Source: Deltaproteobacteria bacterium (GTDB lineage: Bacteria; Myxococcota_A; Polyangia; JAAYKL01). From it: a stretch of DNA of 35,977 bases. The stretch spans positions 1-35,977 of the forward strand of contig JAKQNG010000144.1 of NCBI GenBank assembly GCA_029565915.1, written 5' to 3'. Each line of letters starts with the position of its first letter. The stretch's first letter is position 1. The notes beneath the pieces are model-generated. The model did no database searches and was not told the DNA's origin. It was given only the letters and a program-made list of their open reading frames with translations. A program made the position numbers and the translations under genes. This document shows, piece after piece, positions 16,468-23,129 of the stretch.

Positions 16468-17286
16468 CTACTGCATGTCGCAGTGGCCTTCGCCGTCGAT
16501 GTGGCCCAGGGTGGTGGTCATGTGGTGGATGTAGTCCCACATGTTGTCGATGTCGAGGCTGCCCACCCCGTGGGTGGCGAGGGTGTTCAGGCTGAACGCT
16601 GCCAGCTCCGCCTGCGTCACTGCATCGTCCCCGTCCGCGTCTGCTAAAGCGATTTCGGCAAACCGCAGCACCGGATCGCTGCTCACCGCACTGTCGTAGA
16701 ACAGGTGATCGCCGTGGATGGTCAACTGGATGGTCGCCGTTCCGCCGTCTTCCAGCGCGCCGATGGAGTGACAGGGGTCGTACGTCGTCGCCGTGTCAAA
16801 GGCCCAGGCGAAGGTCTTTGTCACAGTGCCGTCCGTGGCGCTGCCTTCGACGTACACTGAGTATCCGTTGTCGTTCATGAGCTGCACATCCGCTGGCGCC
16901 GCATTGCCCGCGGCACTTGTGCCGTCCGCCGGTGCGATGACATACGCCGTATGGGTGTAGTCGCCGGCTTCCACATCTGCCTGTGCGATGGCATGAGGCC
17001 CGACCATTGTCATATCCCAGATCTTCGCTTCCGGCGCCGTCAGCGACGGATCCGATCCGTCCTGCGCAGCGGCGATGTCGCTGACATTCACCAGGAACTT
17101 CGTATACGTGATGCCCCAGCCGTCTTCGAAATCCGCAGCGGGGATTTCCTCTTCAATGTATTCTTCTCCCCAGATCTCCAGCGACAGGGTGCCCTCGCCG
17201 ACCGCCTCTTCTTCGCCGCATCCCCACGCACTCATGACCAGCGCCGCGAGCAACATTGTCTTCATCCATGCAATTTCTTTTTTCAT
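16468..17286 (-). CDS. Lipoprotein with EF-hand-like loop, third gene of TonB-receptor operon
   Basis: A 272-residue lipoprotein (lipobox AWGC, Cys23) of unknown function. After an acidic start (GCGEEEAVGEG) it has beta-rich sequence with GITYTKFLVNVSDI and a GDYTHTAYVI strand. Near the C-terminus is a 12-residue EF-hand-like loop beginning DADGDDAVTQAE, with acidic residues at 1, 3, 5 and 12, then HHM and a final HIDGEGHC. These residues could bind calcium or another metal. GGAAGGA lies about nine bases before the ATG at 17286. It follows the 17305 gene by 18 bases and shares its strand with the receptor at 18108, so the three probably form one transcript. The layout (a strand ending SDI or NLEF, later GDYxG/T) is shared with the 17305 product, suggesting distant relatedness. 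Confidence 0.87.
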   Translation of the reverse strand: MKKEIAWMKTMLLAALVMSAWGCGEEEAVGEGTLSLEIWGEEYIEEEIPAADFEDGWGITYTKFLVNVSDIAAAQDGSDPSLTAPEAKIWDMTMVGPHAIAQADVEAGDYTHTAYVIAPADGTSAAGNAAPADVQLMNDNGYSVYVEGSATDGTVTKTFAWAFDTATTYDPCHSIGALEDGGTATIQLTIHGDHLFYDSAVSSDPVLRFAEIALADADGDDAVTQAELAAFSLNTLATHGVGSLDIDNMWDYIHHMTTTLGHIDGEGHCDMQ

Positions 17287-17304
17287 CTGTCTTTTCCTTC
17301 CAGT

Positions 17305-18090
17305 TTAAAGGGCGACGACCGCCCAGTGATCATGTCGTACAAGGGTCCGCATCAGGATGTTGTGGGCCGCGTCCCCGGCCGCCATCTGCGCCACGCCGTC
17401 GCCGTTGACGGGCAGCGCGGCAAAGTCGATGTCTTCGAACAGCGTGTCGTTCTCGAATGGGTCGATGGTTTGCACCTGCAGCACGAGGGACGCCTCCGTG
17501 TCTTCGTCGACTACCAGCTCGAACACGCCGCCCACCATCCGCACCTCGCCTTCCATGTCGATGAAGGCTTCAAACGGAACCGTCGATGTGCCGTCCGTCG
17601 CCGTGCCCGCAATGTACGCCGTGTGGCCGATGACCGGATGGTCCGCCGGGCTGCCGGCCGCCGTTGCAGTAGCGAACCAGAGGTTCATTCCGTTGTAGTC
17701 CCCCTCCAGCAGCACCGCCGTGCCGGGTACGAGGGTCGTGCCGTTGACGAAGTCGATGACCCATTCGCCGGCCAGTTCGCCGGTCACATCCCCGCCCGCG
17801 TAGTGTCCCGGGTGGGCAAGGGCGGATGGCACGATGACGTCGGAAATCCGCCGCAGCAGTGACGCGTGGGTTTCGCCTTCGATGGTGAATTCCAGATTCT
17901 TTATTGCGACGACGAAATCCGTCACGGTCACTTCCCAGCGCAGGGCCGTGGTGCACACCGCGATGCCGCCGCCGTCCGCCGTGACAGGGAATTCCACCTG
18001 AACGGGTTCATCCCCCGAAGGCGAGCAGACGGCAAATCCGAACAGGATCGCGTTCAGCGCAATGAAACTGACAATCGTTTTTCTGATCAT
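17305..18090 (-). CDS. Secreted His-containing protein or lipoprotein, second gene of TonB-receptor operon
   Basis: A 261-residue exported protein of unknown function. The signal peptide MIRKTIVSFIALNAILFGFAVC ends at a possible lipobox (FAVC). The mature part has TDFVVAIKNLEFTIEG, a His-rich loop SALAHPGHYAGGDVTGE, LLEGDYNGMNLWFATAT and a C-terminal VRHDHW. This general plan recalls periplasmic metal-handling proteins of the MbnP type, but the four-Cys signature is not present and I do not assign the family. The frame is open upstream to 19116; the ATG at 18090 is chosen because it gives a signal peptide and has GGAG about ten bases ahead. It lies 17 bases after the receptor gene. A role with the receptor in binding a metal or metal complex is inferred. 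Confidence 0.87.
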   Translation of the reverse strand: MIRKTIVSFIALNAILFGFAVCSPSGDEPVQVEFPVTADGGGIAVCTTALRWEVTVTDFVVAIKNLEFTIEGETHASLLRRISDVIVPSALAHPGHYAGGDVTGELAGEWVIDFVNGTTLVPGTAVLLEGDYNGMNLWFATATAAGSPADHPVIGHTAYIAGTATDGTSTVPFEAFIDMEGEVRMVGGVFELVVDEDTEASLVLQVQTIDPFENDTLFEDIDFAALPVNGDGVAQMAAGDAAHNILMRTLVRHDHWAVVAL

Positions 18091-18107
18091 GACACAGTCT
18101 CCATTTT

Positions 18108-20147
18108 TTACAGATACAGCGTGAAGACCACGCGCAGTGAAAGTGGCGGGCCTGCCACGTATTGAATTTCGGGAATGACGCTGCGGGGTTCGTCGCCGAA
18201 CTGCGACGCGAAGTGATAGGCCCCTTCCATCACCCTGGCATTCAGCGCGTTGTCGAGCACGGCCGTGATGTCGTACCGCTTGAATCGCCAGCCCGCGTCC
18301 AGGTTCAGCACGCCGTATCCCTGCACCGACGCGCCGTGGGCCAGGTTTCTGCGCCCCATCCAGAACACCTCCGCGCTGCCGTGGGGCCCTCTGTCTTCGC
18401 CGGCGCGCAATCGGGCGTTGCCCATGGCCGAGGGCGCACCGGGCACCGGATGACCGGATCGGCGGAACCGCGCGCGCACGGCCGTTGCATCCGCCTCCAG
18501 CCGCAGCCAGGAAAGAGGTGCGAACGCGGCCTCCAGCTCCACTCCGAGGCGGGTGGTGCCGTCCTGTTCGATGTTCATGTTGCTCACGTGATCGAACAGC
18601 ATTTCCCGCTCCATCCACACGAAGAAGCCCGTCACCTTGAAGGACAGCCGGGAGAGCGGCGTCACTTCGGCGCCCGCTTCCACGGCATCGGCGACAGAAG
18701 GCTCCGGCGCACCGCCCTCGTAGCGGGAGAGCGCAACGTCCTCCACGGACGAGGGTTCGGGCGCGAGAATGGACCGGGCTTCGGGCATTCGGAAACCCCG
18801 GCCGTAGTCGGCAAACAGGGTGATGGCGCGGTGCAGGGGCAGGGCGATGGTCATCCGGGGGGAGGGAACGACGAAGATTGCGCTGTCCTGTTTGTCCGTC
18901 CGACGATCCGCTACGTCGAAGAACGCCATGTCGAGGCGGATGGAGGGAAACAGCGCAAGCTTGTCCCACGGGGATATCCGCAGGCCCGTGAAGGCGTGCA
19001 GCGAATGGAGAACGGCCCGGTTGCTCCGGTTCGTCAGCCAGGGATGGCCGGTGTCGTCCACCTGCGTCTCCTTCTGGTGGAAGGCGTCCATCCGCCAGCC
19101 CGCGCCGCTGCGCCACGCCAGACGTATCCGGCGGTCGAACGAATGATCGACCAGCGCGGAGAGCCCGGCGGTGCCGCCCTGCTGTGCCTGGGTGCGGCGA
19201 TCCCCTTCGTCGCTGTACTGCAGGCGTCCCGTGAAATTTTCCGTGAGGGAGAACCGGCGCGCCATGCCGTAGGCGAACAGCTCCGCGTCCGTGCGTTCGT
19301 TGTCGCGCTGCCAGCCCAGCCGGCCGAGGAGCCGATCGGACAGTCCCTGCCCCGCCGGATCGCGGGAATCGTAGAATCCGCGGGTCCCGTCATTCACCGC
19401 CGACAGGGCCATGGCCCCCGGGGTTTCGAACCGGGCCGTCTGGGCGCTCATCAGCGCGGAGAGCACCGCGCCCCGCCGCAGCCGGCGATCGATCTGCCCC
19501 ATGAGGACCGCCCGCCTCGCCCGCCGGTTCTGTGCAAATCCCCGGTCCGTCACCGCCTCCGCCGCGATGAACCGGGACGGCGATGAGGGCGCCGCCATCA
19601 CCACCGCCCGCGCCTTGCCCCGCACACCCGCTTCGAGCCGGGAAACAAAGGGCCCCCATCCGTCCGGGACGCCGGGCGAGAAGGCGATGGTGCCCGCCGT
19701 GGCGAAGTTGCCCTGGCCGGGCAGAAACGGGCCCCGGAACACGTCCATCCGCGCGATGACCTCGGGAATGATGCCGTACAGGTCGAGATAGCCGGTGCCG
19801 TGCACGTGGGATGGTTCGTTGAGGGATATCCCGGCAAACGTCACTTCCACGTCGCTGCCGTGGGCCGCGTCGAATCCCCGCAGGAGGATCTGGTGCCCCT
19901 TGCCCTCGGAGCCGTGCTGGACGATTTCCACGCCGGGGAGAATGCCGAGCAGCTCGTCCGCGGAGGCGGGGCGGGCCTCTTCGATCTGCCGGGCCGTCAC
20001 CGTTGCCGCACCGGCGGAGTCGGGAATGGGCCGGGCCGCCACCGTCGTTTCATATTCCGCAGCGTCGGAATCCCCGGCCCGAACCTCCGTAACGATTCCG
20101 TAACTCATTGCAAACAAAAGAAAAATTGTTCGGACCGGCGGATTCAT
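18108..20147 (-). CDS. TonB-dependent outer-membrane receptor
   Basis: A 679-residue TonB-dependent receptor, the first gene of a three-gene minus-strand unit. A signal peptide (about residues 1-25) is followed by a TonB-box-like YETTVAARP and the plug: AATVTARQIEEARPASADEL, LLGILPGVEIVQHG, HQILLRGFDAAHGSDVEVTFAG and RMDVFRGPFLPGQGN. A 22-strand barrel with many alternating aromatic residues ends in VVFTLYL. Such receptors import scarce ligands (metal chelates, cobamides, glycans) using energy from TonB. A His-containing plug loop (NEPSHVHGTGYLD) and the two following exported proteins with His or acidic loops hint at a metal ligand, but that is inference. No strong ribosome site precedes the ATG at 20147. 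The promoter region is invaded by the repeat copy at 20213. Confidence 0.93.
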   Translation of the reverse strand: MNPPVRTIFLLFAMSYGIVTEVRAGDSDAAEYETTVAARPIPDSAGAATVTARQIEEARPASADELLGILPGVEIVQHGSEGKGHQILLRGFDAAHGSDVEVTFAGISLNEPSHVHGTGYLDLYGIIPEVIARMDVFRGPFLPGQGNFATAGTIAFSPGVPDGWGPFVSRLEAGVRGKARAVVMAAPSSPSRFIAAEAVTDRGFAQNRRARRAVLMGQIDRRLRRGAVLSALMSAQTARFETPGAMALSAVNDGTRGFYDSRDPAGQGLSDRLLGRLGWQRDNERTDAELFAYGMARRFSLTENFTGRLQYSDEGDRRTQAQQGGTAGLSALVDHSFDRRIRLAWRSGAGWRMDAFHQKETQVDDTGHPWLTNRSNRAVLHSLHAFTGLRISPWDKLALFPSIRLDMAFFDVADRRTDKQDSAIFVVPSPRMTIALPLHRAITLFADYGRGFRMPEARSILAPEPSSVEDVALSRYEGGAPEPSVADAVEAGAEVTPLSRLSFKVTGFFVWMEREMLFDHVSNMNIEQDGTTRLGVELEAAFAPLSWLRLEADATAVRARFRRSGHPVPGAPSAMGNARLRAGEDRGPHGSAEVFWMGRRNLAHGASVQGYGVLNLDAGWRFKRYDITAVLDNALNARVMEGAYHFASQFGDEPRSVIPEIQYVAGPPLSLRVVFTLYL

Positions 20148-20189
20148 GACCGGAACGATATACCGGTGTTACGCAGAAGTCAATTCGTG

Positions 20190-20271
20190 CTACGACCTCG
20201 GTGGTCGCTAGTGTCGTTAGGGGACGGACGTAACTTGTTCACTTCTTGATAGTGGGTGCCTCAGGTCGTAG
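20190..20271. repeat. 9-bp inverted repeat bracketing a transposon end
   Basis: CTACGACCT (20190-20198) and AGGTCGTAG (20263-20271) are perfect inverted arms surrounding the 42-base end sequence at 20213-20254. A smaller hairpin CGACC-TCGGT-GGTCG lies in the left arm. Subterminal hairpins like these are used by Y1 (IS200/REP-type) transposases to recognise element ends. Confidence 0.45.
20213..20254 (+). repeat. Transposon end repeat, copy A
   Basis: Forty-two bases, GTCGTTAGGGGACGG onward to CTTGATAGTG. It is identical to copy C (21433-21474) except for one T/C difference at 20250. It lies just upstream of the transposase start. Confidence 0.85.
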
Positions 20272-20279
20272 GGTTTCGT

Positions 20280-20571
20280 ATGCCGCGATACGCACGAATT
20301 CATGTGACGGGAGGACTGTTTCACGTCATTTCTCAATTTCACGATAAACGGTACTACCTGGACATGGACGGCGCGCGAGAAAGGTATCTGGACTTACTCG
20401 GCAAGGCGGCTGCGACTCATGATGGACGCATCGTCGCATATTGTCTGATGTCATCTCATATTCATCTTGTAATGCAGTTGGGCACCGACCCCATCGGCCT
20501 GCTGACGCGAAAGGTGCATGCGCCGTTCGGGGCGTGGGTCAAGAGTCATCGTTCTCAAACGAAGCAGGAAA
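20280..20571 (+). pseudogene. Truncated Y1 (REP-associated type) transposase
   Basis: The N-terminus MPRYARIHVTGGLFHVISQF and the metal-binding His pair in YCLMSSHIHLVMQ identify the TnpA_REP/Y1_Tnp family of HUH single-strand transposases. The homology stops after about 95 residues at GAWVKSHR, where the sequence changes into the inverted end copy. The open frame then continues by chance to 20858, overlapping the next gene. The conserved segments that normally follow (FAxxFNRRxxxxGHLFQGRY-type and the nucleophile Tyr helix) are absent, so the protein should be inactive. The ATG at 20280 is chosen by family start; 20256 is an upstream alternative. Confidence 0.8.
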
Positions 20572-20595
20572 AAGTGAACAAGTTACGTCCGTCCC
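20572..20595 (-). repeat. Transposon end repeat, inverted copy B
   Basis: The 24 bases AAGTGAACAAGTTACGTC onward to GTCCC are the exact reverse complement of the core of copies A and C. Identity ends just after, as expected if this is the other terminus of the same element. Confidence 0.85.
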
Positions 20596-20605
20596 TGATT
20601 CATCC

Positions 20606-20730
20606 CGGCAAAGCATGTACGATCTCCTTCAAGATGACAGAAACGAGACGGAGGGATGGAAGAAACGATGACTTTCAGACAGCAGGAAAAGGGCTTAATC
20701 CGTCCTATGTTCAAACAGCAGAAAAGAAAC
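20606..20730 (+). repeat. Interspersed ~125-bp repeat, copy 1
   Basis: This segment aligns without gaps for its first 80 bases or so with 35178-35302, including an exact 20-base core at 20628-20647 and shared GGAAAAGGG (20685) and ATGTTC (20707). Both copies follow the end of another feature and precede a gene. No complete gene is encoded. It may be a remnant of a mobile sequence related or unrelated to the adjoining transposase relic. Confidence 0.7.
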
Positions 20731-20793
20731 CCGTTTTATTTTCTGGATCGCACTTGATAGTGAAGAAGAACGACAGAAAGAAAGGCCATCTCT

Positions 20794-21351
20794 ATGAAAA
20801 AAATATTCTGGCTGATTGCAGGGGTCGGATTCAGTGTTTCCGCCTGGGGGTGCACTGAGCCCGGAACGGACAGCGACACGGACGGTGACGCGGACAGCGA
20901 CACCGACACCGACTCGGATACAGAAACGGATACAGAAACGGATACGGAAACAGAAACGGATACGGAAACCGAGGAGACGATGGATTCCGAGTTGGAGTGT
21001 TATCCCGACGCCGCAGCGGTTATCTCACTCAGCTTTGACTGCACCGACTATGGAATCAGACACACTCGTTGTTCCGACGGCAAAGTTTACGGGTTTTCCT
21101 GTACTTCGGACATCTATCCCGAAAACAATACCGAGTGTCGGTGCACATGCACGATGGATTATGAGATTGTGGATGAATGTTCATATCTTTTCGGAACAGC
21201 AGAATCGCCTTGCATGACAGGAATAGACGCTTGTTCGTTTCCGGCTGAGGTGAAAGAGGCCGACACTTACAAATCCTGCACGACCCACTCACAGTGTCCG
21301 GATTTCCTTCCGCTGTGTGATGATTACTTCGGGCATTGCGAATCAGTCTGA
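20794..21351 (+). CDS. Small lipoprotein with Asp/Ser/Thr/Glu-repeat spacer and Cys-rich domain
   Basis: A 185-residue lipoprotein of unknown function. MKKIFWLIAGVGFSVSAWGC gives lipobox AWGC (Cys20). Residues 24-66 are a low-complexity acidic spacer of DSD, DTD and ETD repeats. The remaining 120 residues carry a compact Cys-rich domain (about 15 cysteines, several as C-X-C or paired) with no enzyme motif; it ends in CPDFLPLCDDYFGHCESV. The N-terminal plan matches the lipoproteins at 15341, 28613 and 30781, while the cargo domain is unrelated. AAAGAAAGG (20777-20785) can serve as ribosome site. Base composition after the spacer is more AT-rich than neighbours, which could mean recent acquisition along with the adjacent mobile relic. 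Confidence 0.85.
   Translation: MKKIFWLIAGVGFSVSAWGCTEPGTDSDTDGDADSDTDTDSDTETDTETDTETETDTETEETMDSELECYPDAAAVISLSFDCTDYGIRHTRCSDGKVYGFSCTSDIYPENNTECRCTCTMDYEIVDECSYLFGTAESPCMTGIDACSFPAEVKEADTYKSCTTHSQCPDFLPLCDDYFGHCESV
20867..20980 (+). repeat. Coding microsatellite for the acidic spacer
   Basis: Tandem 6- and 12-base units such as ACGGATACAGAA encode DT/DS/ET repeats in the lipoprotein at 20794. The unit differs from that of the spacers at 28718 and 30841, so the spacers appear to have expanded independently. Confidence 0.75.
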
Positions 21352-21432
21352 TTCCGGAAATTCGAATCGGTGACACTTCATTCTTAACCTCCCCGCGAGC
21401 GGCGTCCTGCGATCTCGGAAAAGAAAAAACGG
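21352..21432. other. Short gap with no recognised feature
   Basis: Eighty bases between the small lipoprotein and repeat copy C. Only a weak inverted pair GATTC/GAATC (21350-21368) is visible. I see no gene and no terminator with a U-run. Confidence 0.5.
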
Positions 21433-21474
21433 GTCGTTAGGGGACGGACGTAACTTGTTCACTTCTTGACAGTG
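21433..21474 (+). repeat. Transposon end repeat, solitary copy C
   Basis: Forty-one of 42 bases match copy A at 20213-20254 in the same orientation, but no transposase sequence follows. It abuts the ATPase-like remnant at 21475, so an insertion or excision here may have destroyed that gene. Confidence 0.85.
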
Positions 21475-21642
21475 CGATCGCTGAGTCCCGCGGTAACGAG
21501 GGGATTCTGGGAATCCCGCAAGGATCTCGCCCTGGAGCAGGCCTTCGTCGTCGCACCGGTCGAAGAAGGATATCCGCTGTCCGCCGATGTGCGGGTCTGC
21601 TCGATTGACGGAATGCTCCGTATCCTGACAACGTATTCCTGA
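21475..21642 (+). pseudogene. Remnant resembling the C-terminus of a DUF4143-type ATPase
   Basis: A 55-codon open stretch ending at TGA 21640-21642 reads SLSPAVTRGFWESRKDLA, then EQAFVVAPVEEGYPLSADV and a short tail SIDGMLRIL. This resembles the final strand-helix-strand of AAA_14/DUF4143 proteins, which follows their IEVKSG motif. The motif itself and all upstream parts are missing. The frame is cut at the solitary transposon end copy C. It is not a direct duplicate of the intact ATPase at 9146, whose tail differs. Confidence 0.5.
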
Positions 21643-21708
21643 ACATCCGCCGCACAAAGGATGAAGTCGTTCGGATCTGTGGAGAGAACGCTGACCGACA
21701 GCAGCCGA

Positions 21709-22962
21709 TCAGGCGGCGTCGGTTTCGAGGCAGCGGCGCAGCTTGGCGATGGCCTGCTCCTGAATCTGGCGGATGCGTTCCCGCGAGAGGTTGTAGTGGG
21801 CGCCGATTTCCTTGAGGGTCATCTCCTCGCCCCGGTTTTCGAGACCGAACCGCCACGAAAGGATTTTCTGCTCGATGGGGGTGAGCACCTTCAGCACGGT
21901 GCCCATGTTTTTTGACCAGGCCGCCAGCAGCGTGGATTCAAAGGGGCAGGGGCTCTTTTCGTCCGCCAGCAGATCCATCCAGGAGCGATCGTCGGCGGAA
22001 GAGATTTCCCGGTCGAGGGAAGTGATCGTGGAGAGCTGGTGGCGCTGCACCTTGCGCTGTTTCCGGGGAGACAGTCCGGTTTCCTTTGCCAGCTCCTGTT
22101 CCGTGGGGGTGCGGCCCAGTCGCCGGGTGATGGCTTCCACGGCCCGGCCGAGGCGCTGCTGGGCATCCAGGGCGTGGACCGGCACCCGCACCGCGTGTCC
22201 CTTGTCGGCGAGGGCCCGGCCGATGGCGTGGCGGATCCACCAGGTGGCGTAGGTGTTGAACCGGAAGCCCCGTTTGTAGTCGAACCGCTCCACGGCCTTG
22301 ATGAGGCCCATGTTGCCCTCCTGCACCAGGTCGATGAGGGGCATGCGACCCTTGTCGTAGCGGCGGGCAATGGAGACCACGAGCCGCAGGTTGGCCCGGA
22401 TGAACGCGTGTTTGGCTGCGCGCACCTGCGCAGCGGCCCGTCCCGCATCCGCCGCGAGATCCCGCCAGGTGGCCTGCGATCCGAGCAGGGGATCCCGACC
22501 CGCCGCGTCCACGATGCGCTGGGCCGCGTGGATGAAATTGCGATCAAGGTCCGCCGCGTGGAGGACCGGTGCGGCCGAGAGGATCAGGGCGGCGAATTTC
22601 GCCCGCCGGGCGGTCGTGATGGAAGGTGCGCGGTGAAAGGCCCGGGCGGCCTTGTCCAGTTCGTCGAGGACGCTCAGCGTCTGGCCCGGTTCCAGGCAGG
22701 CCCGGATATCGTCCACCATCCGGCACACCAGGGCGGGTTCCCGCAGAACGATGCACCACCTGGCGGTCTCCAGATCAAACAGCCGCTTTGTCTGTTCGAT
22801 TTCCTCTTCGGCGGAGAGCACGGGATGGTTGGCGAGTTCGGAAAAGTAGTGTCCCAGCGCCGGATCCTGGCGGGAGGCGGACCAGGTGCCCTGGGATCGC
22901 GCGGTCCGATCAATGTTGAACGTTGCAAATTCGCTTGCCGGTCTGCTTTTTCTGGTTGTCAT
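21709..22962 (-). CDS. RNA polymerase sigma factor, sigma-70 family (RpoD/RpoS-like)
   Basis: A 417-residue sigma factor. Region 1.2 is around [21 protein letters not shown] non-conserved insert of about 100 residues is rich in Ala/Arg. Region 2 is canonical ([48 protein letters not shown]). Region 3 is [19 protein letters not shown]. Region 4 is [15 protein letters not shown] followed by the helix-turn-helix [20 protein letters not shown]. It directs core polymerase to alternative or stress promoters. Its size and lack of an extended region 1.1 favour a non-primary sigma (RpoS or RpoH-like group). The frame is open up to 23097, but the ATG at 22962 has GGGAGGGTG just ahead and starts with typical residues. 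It is divergent from the ABC exporter operon. Confidence 0.93.
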   Translation of the reverse strand: MTTRKSRPASEFATFNIDRTARSQGTWSASRQDPALGHYFSELANHPVLSAEEEIEQTKRLFDLETARWCIVLREPALVCRMVDDIRACLEPGQTLSVLDELDKAARAFHRAPSITTARRAKFAALILSAAPVLHAADLDRNFIHAAQRIVDAAGRDPLLGSQATWRDLAADAGRAAAQVRAAKHAFIRANLRLVVSIARRYDKGRMPLIDLVQEGNMGLIKAVERFDYKRGFRFNTYATWWIRHAIGRALADKGHAVRVPVHALDAQQRLGRAVEAITRRLGRTPTEQELAKETGLSPRKQRKVQRHQLSTITSLDREISSADDRSWMDLLADEKSPCPFESTLLAAWSKNMGTVLKVLTPIEQKILSWRFGLENRGEEMTLKEIGAHYNLSRERIRQIQEQAIAKLRRCLETDAA

Positions 22963-23006
22963 GGATTCACCCTCCCTTGTTGCACCGGTTTCGAACGCGA
23001 TGGCCG

Positions 23007-23024
23007 GGGTCCCTGCGGGGACCC
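23007..23024. promoter_or_regulatory. GC-rich hairpin in the sigma-factor upstream region
   Basis: GGGTCCC-TGCG-GGGACCC is a perfect 7-bp stem with a 4-base loop, about 45 bases before the sigma gene start at 22962. A second inverted pair TCTGCGG (23030-23036)/CCGCAGA (23066-23072) follows. If transcribed in the leader these could affect translation; no T-run follows, so termination is unlikely. Confidence 0.4.
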
Positions 23025-23129
23025 GGATATCTGCGGCTGCAGCGCGGAATACTTTAGTGGTGCATCCGCAGAAAAATGTGCTATGGTGGCTCCACACGGG
23101 CCTAAAAACACAGATAACAAGTTGAAATC

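Larger units (their letters stand above)
20213..20600 (+). mobile_element. Internally deleted Y1/REP-type transposable element
   Basis: A 388-base relic bounded on the left by the end sequence TTAGGGGACGGACGTAACTT (within 20213-20254) and on the right by its 24-base inverted copy (20572-20595). Inside is only the N-terminal third of a Y1 transposase gene, which runs straight into the right end. The middle and 3' part of the gene, including the catalytic Tyr region, are missing. It would be immobile alone but might be moved by a complete relative elsewhere. Confidence 0.7.

Noticed and set aside
18091-19116. Long upstream extension of the 17305 gene
   Set aside because: It runs antiparallel in reading frame through the receptor gene and lacks motifs; a signal peptide starts at 18090.
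20596-20858. C-terminal part of the Y1 transposase
   Set aside because: After the inverted end the frame is accidental read-through, has no transposase motifs and overlaps the next lipoprotein.
22963-23097. N-terminal extension of the sigma factor
   Set aside because: It would cover the hairpin region; a strong ribosome site precedes the ATG at 22962.
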